A program made the translations under genes and the position numbers. Under the pieces are notes generated by a model. It saw only the letters and a list, made by a program, of their open reading frames with translations. It did no database searches and had not been told where the DNA came from. A DNA stretch of 5,157 nucleotides from NCBI GenBank assembly GCA_008501545.1, contig QQUM01000035.1, positions 1-5,157 of the forward strand, written 5' to 3'. Of this stretch, positions 1-5,157 are shown piece after piece; the stretch's first letter is position 1, and the number at the start of each line of letters is the position of its first letter. The stretch comes from Calditrichota bacterium. GTDB lineage: Bacteria; Zhuqueibacterota; Zhuqueibacteria; Zhuqueibacterales; Geothermadaptataceae.

Positions 1-1515
1 GACATTCACTTTTTTAAATTCAGGATGTTTTTTTTCGCTTTCCAGCCAAACTCCCAGCATCATGCGAACGGGTAAATTGTGTTCGGCAATCACCTGCAGA
101 ATCCGCTCGGTACCATCATCTGCATTGTAAACCCGGATTAGCTGCCAGTATTGGGAAATAATTGTTAAGTCTTCAAGGATTTCCGCCTTGCTCGGCCCTT
201 GCTGTCCAGGCGCTTGTCCCTGTCGATAGCAGCCGTAGGCAATGGCGTTTCCGATCCATTTTCCATTTAAATAAGGGCTGAACTCTCGCATTCGGAAAGG
301 CTTTTCTCTTCCAAACGATTCACCTGATTCAAGCTCGTTTCGGAGATTGTTTTGTATTTTTTTCACGGATACATACTCAATTTTCATAAATTGATTGTCG
401 ATTTCTTTCCTGCCTTCCTGTGAAATATAGCTTTGGCAGTTTTGCATTGCCTCGCCAGTCTCATCAAATTGATTCCCGGCCCATTTGCCGCAGAGCGTTG
501 CATTGAACATCATTTTCATGTTGACAAATGTGCAGGAAACACTGGAGACGCAGCTTCTGCATTGCCAGTCGTTGTGTAGATGGATATCGCATTCAGCGTC
601 AGTTTCCATCAATTTTACTGCATTTTTTAATTCATCTCCAATCCATCGTTCCGGGGCGGGATTGGCGCTTAACGGACCACCTGCGCTTTTTAAATCTTTT
701 CCGGGTGGCCAATAGTAAAATTTAATTGATGTTTTTTCCCAGAGACAGGCAAACGTTCCTTTTGGAGAGGCCACCTCATACGCATTGCCACTGCAGCCCT
801 TGTTCAAATCGCCGGGAATGGCATTGGCGCAGTTGACGATTTCGCCGCTGTTGTTCCATTCGGAATCGCACATTTGCGGGCATGTGTGGAGGGTGTTGTG
901 AATGATGTTATCACCATTAATGGTTTCGATGATGTCGATCTCTCCCGCCGCCGGCCAGTCAGTGGCGTTGACTGCGCTGGGGGATTCGTAAAATCGCCCT
1001 TTGCCGGAATAGGTATCGAGTTCATTTTCTGTTGGGAGCTTTTCCCGGTTTTTGTAAATCCACGCATCTTCTCTGCTGCCATTCAACCACCATGCCGGCC
1101 AAATTCCTTTCCCTGATGGCAGCGTGCCTTTGAACACAAACAGAATACCCTGGGTTTCTTCATTTAAATTGTAAAAGGATTTGGATGTCAAACGAAACGA
1201 ATCAAAACTTCCCTCGCCTTTTCTTTCTTTGAGATAAAGATAGAGTCCGTCACCGTTTTTAAATTGAATAACATCATCGTTTACCCATTTTTTTCGATCG
1301 TAGACGACATTGCCTTCGGTTGGATCATCGTGAGGAAATGTGGTGTAAAAATGACTTTTTACATCGCCCAAATCCGCATCTTTCTCTGTTAAATCCAATG
1401 TAAAATATTGGTTTTCGATTGAGCCAATATCGATCACTTTGCTTTTTTCCGTTTGAAAAGAAAAAAGGCTCGTTGGGATAAAAGCAAAAAGAAATATGCG
1501 TGTTATTTTTTTCAT
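1..1515 (-). CDS. Exported bimodular beta-1,3-glucanase, GH16 (fungal-like) fused to GH17; 3' end outside window
   Basis: Reading the minus strand from the ATG at 1513-1515 gives 505 codons without a stop, running off the window at base 1, so the C-terminus is missing. Residues 1-20 (MKKITRIFLFAFIPTSLFSF) form a Sec-type signal peptide with no lipobox. Residues about 25-387 form a GH16 jelly-roll glucanase. It carries GIWPAWWLNG (137-146) and the catalytic motif GEIDIIE (191-197), with E192 as nucleophile and E197 as acid/base by family rule. NTLHTC (207-212) and LCGKWAG (341-347) recall fungal GH16 laminarinases. Eleven cysteines between 212 and 360 suggest disulfides and an extracytoplasmic location. 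A linker of about 30 residues leads to a GH17 N-terminus from about residue 420 (AIAYGCYRQGQAPG, LIRVYNADDGTERILQVI, MMLGVWLE). The GH17 catalytic glutamates lie beyond the window, so that domain's activity is unproven. Expected role is endo-cleavage of beta-1,3-glucan. It is last of the four genes seen, 99 nt after the GH30 gene. The families are secure; exact specificity is inferred. Confidence 0.9.
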   Translation of the reverse strand, partial: MKKITRIFLFAFIPTSLFSFQTEKSKVIDIGSIENQYFTLDLTEKDADLGDVKSHFYTTFPHDDPTEGNVVYDRKKWVNDDVIQFKNGDGLYLYLKERKGEGSFDSFRLTSKSFYNLNEETQGILFVFKGTLPSGKGIWPAWWLNGSREDAWIYKNREKLPTENELDTYSGKGRFYESPSAVNATDWPAAGEIDIIETINGDNIIHNTLHTCPQMCDSEWNNSGEIVNCANAIPGDLNKGCSGNAYEVASPKGTFACLWEKTSIKFYYWPPGKDLKSAGGPLSANPAPERWIGDELKNAVKLMETDAECDIHLHNDWQCRSCVSSVSCTFVNMKMMFNATLCGKWAGNQFDETGEAMQNCQSYISQEGRKEIDNQFMKIEYVSVKKIQNNLRNELESGESFGREKPFRMREFSPYLNGKWIGNAIAYGCYRQGQAPGQQGPSKAEILEDLTIISQYWQLIRVYNADDGTERILQVIAEHNLPVRMMLGVWLESEKKHPEFKKVNV

Positions 1516-1518
1516 ACT

Positions 1519-1524
1519 TCACCT
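1519..1524 (-). promoter_or_regulatory. Ribosome binding site of the GH16-GH17 gene
   Basis: The minus strand reads AAAAGGTGAAGTATG. The AGGTGA core lies three bases (AGT) before the ATG at 1515. It supports this start for the long open frame, and the signal peptide begins immediately after it. Confidence 0.6.
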
Positions 1525-1559
1525 TTTGTGTTAGGCAATATTTAACCGCCGAAAACATG

Positions 1560-1589
1560 GAACACGCGAAATCTTTTTTCCGCGTGTTC
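1560..1589 (-). other. Intergenic stem-loop between the GH30 and GH16-GH17 genes
   Basis: A perfect 9-bp inverted repeat, GAACACGCG and CGCGTGTTC, is separated by a 12-base A/T-rich loop. It sits in the 99-nt gap, 25 nt past the GH30 stop and 44 nt before the next start. In the minus direction it is followed by CATGTTTTCGG, a short T-run but not the uninterrupted U-tract of a strong intrinsic terminator. It could be a leaky terminator, an mRNA-stabilising hairpin protecting the upstream transcript, or a processing site that sets different expression of the last gene. The inverted repeat is directly visible; the function is inferred. Confidence 0.5.
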
Positions 1590-1614
1590 TGTGTATTTAA
1601 GGGTTAGAAAAACA

Positions 1615-3297
1615 TCACAACTGAATTTGAACTGTCTGCACTGCATTCGCGGGCACAGCAATCTCCGCGTATTGCTTACCGATTTGCAGATTGGTTTTGA
1701 TCGGCTCTTTCGTTGTATTCAATAGTTGGACGCTCAAAAGCTTGTCTGCATTGGTTGTGGCACAGGCGTGAAGCGCATCGCCATCTAAATTTAAGAACAC
1801 TTGTTCCGTTTTCACAGCTTTATCGCCAGGGCGGATTGTACGGCTAAACTGCGCCAGGACATAATATATTGGGGTGTAATATACATATTTCGATTTGGTA
1901 TCTATCATAATCGGCGCGCCGCAGAAATTGCCAACATGGTTGGGGCCGCCATATTTATCCAAAACGATGTTCCAGTCGATCCAGCCCTGCAGCCAATGAT
2001 CAATGCTGACAATGATGTTTCTCGCATAGCGGTGCACAGGCGTGTAGATGGGGTGATCAGCTGCCCATTGCTTTGCCCATGAAGCGGTGTAGGCCCAATC
2101 CGTCGCGTTTTCATTCCACCAGAAGGCATCGTTGTCGAACCAGTTTTTTTCTTTAAATCGCTCGGGATCGGCGATTGCGTCGGAAGCGTCTTTGCCGAGA
2201 TCATCAATGCAGCCTTCGGTGTGGATGATGGCGAAATCGGGAAATTTTTCATGAATTTTGTCAAACACATCTTCATGCACCTTGAACGTGCTTTCGTACC
2301 AGTGAACTGCCAAGCCATGGACAAATGGCGCTGTTTCTTTATCGCCGAAAATCACATCAGCCCATTCTTCGGCGCCGTCTCTGTTTTGATCGAAAACGAG
2401 CAATTTTACATCGTCAAAACCACTAGATTTTAATTTTGGTCCAAGATGTTTTTTGACAAAAACATTCTGCGATTCAGGCGAGAAATGCATGCTTTCCCAC
2501 TGGCCATTGTTGCCGTGGGGTTCATTCACCGGTGTCAATCCCCATATTTTTACGCCTTCGGCGTTATATGCATCAAGATATTTAACGAGATAATCAGCGT
2601 AGGTTGTGATGTATTCTTCTTTTAAAGAGCCACCGGTGCCCTGCCAGTTGTTCTCAGGCGAACCCGGGATGTACCAATCTTCTATATCTTTCATCCAATT
2701 TGGCGCAGTCCAGGCAGATGAAATAATTTTCAGGGTTTTGTCGTTTTGGGCATTTTTAATTGCCAGCGCTTCCTTGATCATGGGTAGCAAGTCATAGGAC
2801 GTGTCGATAATTTCAGGATATTTTTTTCTGTCAAAGCCCGCTTTATCCGGAGTGAGTGTGAAACTTGTCAGATTGGTATCGCCTTTGACATCCGCGTAGG
2901 AATATTTGCCATCGACAGCGAAATCACATGCGCCGATGTGTGTACGGGTTAGTGAGAAGTTTGCGCCGTCCTCGCCGTAAATCTTTTGCATGACTTCCAT
3001 GCGTTTCTCTTCATTGAGGTGGGCTAACACAAACGCGGAGGATTCCGTAAAGGAGGTGCCGATCCCATCCATAGTTTGCTTTGTTTCTTTGGGATAAATT
3101 TTGAGCACAGTTCCCACAGCTTTTCCATCCCGGAATGCGACATTTTCTTTTTTCGCCATCTTGTCACCCTGCTCGGAAGTAACAATAATTTCTGAGGTGG
3201 ATTTCAGGCCGTAGTTTATTTCATCCGGATTCTGATTTTGAGAAACACAAGAATTCATCATAATACCCATCATTAGAAATGGAAAAATTTTATACAT
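1615..3297 (-). CDS. GH30 family glycoside hydrolase lipoprotein (probable beta-1,6-glucanase/beta-glucosidase)
   Basis: This is a complete 560-residue protein. The ATG at 3297 is preferred because GGAGGAG lies just upstream; the TTG at 3309, which extends the frame by four codons, overlaps that ribosome binding site. The N-terminus MYKIFPFLMMGIMMNSC looks like a lipoprotein signal with C17 as lipidated cysteine, although MNSC is a weak lipobox. A GH30 TIM barrel follows from about residue 50: DGIGTSFTESSA (77-88), TAPNWMKDI (197-205), TPVNEP (255-260, E259 as acid/base) and IIHTEG (357-362, E361 as nucleophile). GWIDWNIVLDKYGGPNHVGN (438-457) is characteristic of glucosylceramidase-like GH30 members. 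The C-terminal 80-100 residues form the companion beta-sandwich. Bacterial GH30 enzymes beside GH16 and GH17 enzymes usually remove beta-1,6-linked glucose from laminarin. Plain beta-glucosidase activity is the main alternative. Both catalytic residues and both domains are present. Confidence 0.93.
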   Translation of the reverse strand: MYKIFPFLMMGIMMNSCVSQNQNPDEINYGLKSTSEIIVTSEQGDKMAKKENVAFRDGKAVGTVLKIYPKETKQTMDGIGTSFTESSAFVLAHLNEEKRMEVMQKIYGEDGANFSLTRTHIGACDFAVDGKYSYADVKGDTNLTSFTLTPDKAGFDRKKYPEIIDTSYDLLPMIKEALAIKNAQNDKTLKIISSAWTAPNWMKDIEDWYIPGSPENNWQGTGGSLKEEYITTYADYLVKYLDAYNAEGVKIWGLTPVNEPHGNNGQWESMHFSPESQNVFVKKHLGPKLKSSGFDDVKLLVFDQNRDGAEEWADVIFGDKETAPFVHGLAVHWYESTFKVHEDVFDKIHEKFPDFAIIHTEGCIDDLGKDASDAIADPERFKEKNWFDNDAFWWNENATDWAYTASWAKQWAADHPIYTPVHRYARNIIVSIDHWLQGWIDWNIVLDKYGGPNHVGNFCGAPIMIDTKSKYVYYTPIYYVLAQFSRTIRPGDKAVKTEQVFLNLDGDALHACATTNADKLLSVQLLNTTKEPIKTNLQIGKQYAEIAVPANAVQTVQIQL

Positions 3298-3300
3298 AAT

Positions 3301-3307
3301 CTCCTCC
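3301..3307 (-). promoter_or_regulatory. Strong Shine-Dalgarno of the GH30 gene
   Basis: The minus strand reads GGAGGAG-ATT-ATG. The GGAGG core lies five bases before the ATG at 3297, so this site fixes the start there and rules out the upstream TTG at 3309, whose own codons are TTG GAG GAG. The near-consensus match argues for Shine-Dalgarno-led translation in this organism. Confidence 0.8.
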
Positions 3308-3338
3308 AAACCTGTTTATAATTTCATTGATCCATTGA

Positions 3339-4226
3339 TCAGCCGTATTTCAAATTCCCGTCTTTATCCCACAGTCCCCAGTATGCGCCGACATCGCCTT
3401 CAACCCCGATTTTCCAGACTTCATCAAAACTGGAAAAATAAAATACATCGACTTTTTCTTCGGTCGCCCAGTTGTATGTATTGATAAAATACTTAATAGC
3501 GTTTTCGTATGAAGGAACAGCAGCTCTTTCTGTTGAGCCAAGATTCGGCCATCCCGTTTCGGTGATGATGACCTTTTTCCCTTTTCCCGCCTTAAACGCT
3601 CGATTATACATATCTTTTAAATAGAGCAGCGAATGCTCAAAAGGATAACCCTCCCAGAATGGGTAGCAATTGGTCAAAATCACATCGCAAGCATCAGCGA
3701 TTTGCGGGTGCAATGTGAACTCGTAATACGCATCTACGTAGCCAACAGGAATTCCCGGAGCAACGCTTTTGACACGTTTCATGTATTCGATAATTTTTTC
3801 CTGTGGCAAATCTTCCCGTAATAAGACCTCATTACCAACGGCGATCATGTCGGCATGGCCGGCTTCAGCTACTTTTATTACACCCAGGATTTCTTCTTCG
3901 TTTTTGTTTTCATCAGGACCAAGCCAGGCGCCCACCAGGGTTTTTAATCCATATTCGTGGGCAATAACGGGGATTCGCTCGTTACCCTCTGTACACGAAA
4001 AAGACCTCACCCAGCTTGCACTGTTTTTTATAATACGCATTCTTTCATGAATTTGCTTTTCGCTTATGGGAGATCCTGGACCTTGATTTTCAAGAAAAAC
4101 GCTAAATGCAATACCGTGAATGCCGCCAGTTAATATCCGCCGAAAAATACGGTTGAGTTCTTCCCGGCTCATTCGAGAGAAATCAACTCCGGCAAGAGAA
4201 GGGTATATTCGATATTTGTTTGACAT
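3339..4226 (-). CDS. Stand-alone GH17 beta-1,3-glucan hydrolase without signal peptide
   Basis: This is a 295-residue protein starting MSNKYRIYPSLAGVDFSR at the ATG at 4226. GGAAGG four bases upstream supports this start over the in-frame TTG at 4253. The whole protein is one GH17 (clan GH-A) barrel of normal length: LVGAWLGP (97-104), IAVGNEVLLR (128-137, E133 as acid/base), ILTNCYPFWEG (183-193), VIITETGWP (219-227, E223 as nucleophile) and a C-terminal FYFSSFDEVWK ending in GAYWGLWDKDGNLKYG. The last motifs resemble the exo-glucanase/Scw11-like (COG5309) branch. No hydrophobic leader or membrane segment is visible from either start, so a cytoplasmic location is the simplest reading. It may then act on imported laminari-oligosaccharides or as a transglycosylase; export by another route is possible. 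It lies 69 nt after the GH128 gene and 41 nt before the GH30 gene, probably in the same transcript. It clearly differs from the GH17 module of the fusion protein downstream. Confidence 0.9.
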   Translation of the reverse strand: MSNKYRIYPSLAGVDFSRMSREELNRIFRRILTGGIHGIAFSVFLENQGPGSPISEKQIHERMRIIKNSASWVRSFSCTEGNERIPVIAHEYGLKTLVGAWLGPDENKNEEEILGVIKVAEAGHADMIAVGNEVLLREDLPQEKIIEYMKRVKSVAPGIPVGYVDAYYEFTLHPQIADACDVILTNCYPFWEGYPFEHSLLYLKDMYNRAFKAGKGKKVIITETGWPNLGSTERAAVPSYENAIKYFINTYNWATEEKVDVFYFSSFDEVWKIGVEGDVGAYWGLWDKDGNLKYG

Positions 4227-4230
4227 TTTA

Positions 4231-4236
4231 CCTTCC
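4231..4236 (-). promoter_or_regulatory. Shine-Dalgarno deciding the GH17 start
   Basis: The minus strand reads GGAAGG-TAAA-ATG. This purine-rich site lies four bases before the ATG at 4226 and makes that the likely start. The longer frame from the TTG at 4253 would read through it. Confidence 0.7.
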
Positions 4237-4295
4237 AATTTCTTGCAGTTCAAAGCGATTTTTTAAATATAATGCGATGAAATTGTTCTTGAAAA

Positions 4296-5157
4296 TTATT
4301 TCGAATAAGGTAAACTGAGATATAATTCGCCAAGCAGATTTAAATCGCCCGGCGCGGAATTAAATAAATTGCTCACTTTATCTTCAAAGCCACGACCGAT
4401 GAACCATGCATAACGAAATACATCATCCCGGCTTTCGCAGAGTGCGACCATTTCTTTCATCTGCTGGGCTTGTTTATCAAAGGTATTAATCTGTGGATTC
4501 CAGTTGGCCATTTCGGTAATCCAGATTTGTTTACCGTATTTTTGCAGGCGGTCAAGTTGCGCTGCAAGGCCATAGTCATACCAGTGAAATGCGAGATAAT
4601 CAATTTGCGGCTCTCTCCCGAGATTGATCTGGCGATAAGCAGCATAAAAAGCATCCAGCCAGATCACTGGGTCGGCGTAATTTGCCATTGTCCCCCAATT
4701 CATGCCAGGTCCGACGAGATAAACTGTCCTGTTCAGGGCATCGAGGTCTTTGATAACCTGTTCATATTTTACCCAATCCAAAGCAGCTTGCTCAGGTGTG
4801 CGATTTGCCTGATCGACCAGATTGGGTTCGTTCATGACGAGTAAATATTGTATTTCAGGATGCGCCAAGATGAAGTTTTTAACCTGAATTATGTCATTTT
4901 CACCTGGACTGCCTCCCCACAGCATTGGAATAAATTCCATTTGGTAGTCAGTGTAATAATTTTCATCAGCATCGGTCTTGAAATACCAGTTATACCACCA
5001 GGAAACGCCTTCTTTAAGCGCTTGCAAATCCTCTGCATCAGTCAAATTATAGGCAAGACCTCTTTTCGCACTTTTTTCAATTTGATTTGCTGACTCGTCG
5101 GGTTTATTGGGTGCCGTGTCTTTACCACAGCCCCCTATTATCAAAATCAGAATAAAT
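4296..5157 (-). CDS. GH128-like (Asl1-type) beta-1,3-glucanase lipoprotein, 5' end outside window
   Basis: The frame is open to the window edge (286 residues visible), so the true start lies beyond base 5157; the TTG at 5144 falls inside the signal peptide and is not a credible start. The visible N-terminus FILILIIGGCGKD is the hydrophobic core and lipobox (IGGC) of a lipoprotein signal, with the lipidated cysteine at visible residue 10. A polar tether of about 20 residues follows. The rest matches the Asl1-like glycosyl hydrolase core of GH128: GVSWWYNW (50-57), FIPMLWGG (75-82), LLVMNEPN (105-112, E110 as acid/base), DYLAFHWYDYG (186-196), IWITEMANW (211-219, E215 as nucleophile) and FRYAWFIGR (247-255). 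GH128 enzymes are endo- or exo-acting on beta-1,3-glucans. Displayed on a membrane, it would cut the glucan backbone. Family assignment is from motif order; mode of cleavage cannot be told from sequence alone. Confidence 0.87.
   Translation of the reverse strand, partial: FILILIIGGCGKDTAPNKPDESANQIEKSAKRGLAYNLTDAEDLQALKEGVSWWYNWYFKTDADENYYTDYQMEFIPMLWGGSPGENDIIQVKNFILAHPEIQYLLVMNEPNLVDQANRTPEQAALDWVKYEQVIKDLDALNRTVYLVGPGMNWGTMANYADPVIWLDAFYAAYRQINLGREPQIDYLAFHWYDYGLAAQLDRLQKYGKQIWITEMANWNPQINTFDKQAQQMKEMVALCESRDDVFRYAWFIGRGFEDKVSNLFNSAPGDLNLLGELYLSLPYSK

Noticed and set aside
804..1558. Short open frames in this stretch on both strands (for example 804-1082 minus, 874-1116 plus, 1325-1558 minus).
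   Set aside because: They are shadows of the 505-codon GH16-GH17 frame, show no recognisable domain, and are low-complexity or odd in composition.
1516..1614. Possible internal promoter before the GH16-GH17 gene (TTGTGA then AATACA at 17-base spacing on the minus strand).
   Set aside because: The -10 match is only three of six, the -35 overlaps the GH30 stop, and no Bacteroidota-type TAnnTTTG element is present; too weak to list.
1801..2433. Short frames overlapping the GH30 gene (1801-2082 plus, 1905-2324 minus, 2221-2433 plus).
   Set aside because: The GH30 frame has intact catalytic motifs through the whole region; these are alternate-frame readings without family signatures.
3325..3340. 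Tandem 8-bp repeat CATTGATC-CATTGATC at the end of the GH17 gene.
   Set aside because: There are only two copies in an A/T-rich gap, overlapping a stop codon; it is probably chance and has no sign of being an operator.
4227..4295. Gap between the GH128 and GH17 genes examined for a terminator or promoter.
   Set aside because: It is A/T-rich with no convincing stem-loop or promoter pair; only the ribosome binding site is supportable.
5142..5144. TTG at 5144 as start of the GH128 protein.
   Set aside because: It lies within the hydrophobic core of the signal peptide, and the frame continues open to the window edge, so the gene is 5'-truncated by the window.

Overview
The window is a tightly packed bacterial carbohydrate-degradation locus of about 45% GC by eye. 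All four genes are on the minus strand, read from the high-coordinate end down, and every one is predicted to encode a beta-glucan hydrolase. In transcription order they are a GH128-type lipoprotein (its 5' end lies outside the window), a stand-alone GH17 enzyme without a visible signal peptide, a GH30 lipoprotein, and a long exported protein. The last joins a fungal-like GH16 laminarinase domain to the beginning of a second GH17 domain and is still open at base 1. Gaps between genes are 69, 41 and 99 nt, which fits one operon. Coding sequence covers nearly everything; there are no rRNAs, tRNAs, CRISPR arrays or mobile elements.

The predicted activities fit together on a branched beta-1,3-glucan. 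GH16, GH17 and GH128 families attack beta-1,3-glucan backbones. GH30 enzymes in comparable loci remove beta-1,6-linked glucose side chains or act as beta-glucosidases. The natural target would be laminarin-like storage glucan or fungal/oomycete wall glucan. Two proteins have lipobox signals and one has a plain Sec-type signal, so most of the work is probably done outside the inner membrane. The GH17 without a signal may finish imported oligosaccharides.

The host is probably a Gram-negative environmental or marine bacterium of the wider Bacteroidota/FCB type or a neighbouring phylum, judged from the combination of glycosidase lipoproteins with this glucanase repertoire. The three visible gene starts all have good purine-rich Shine-Dalgarno sequences. 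That is unlike class Bacteroidia, where such sequences are typically weak or absent, so another FCB-type lineage (for example Calditrichota- or Ignavibacteria-like) is my tentative preference. No SusC/SusD, transporter or regulator lies in the window.

The most interesting item is the GH16-GH17 fusion, 505 codons visible. Its GH16 half is cysteine-rich and looks like fungal glucanases rather than typical bacterial laminarinases. It is easily missed because it has no stop codon inside the window.
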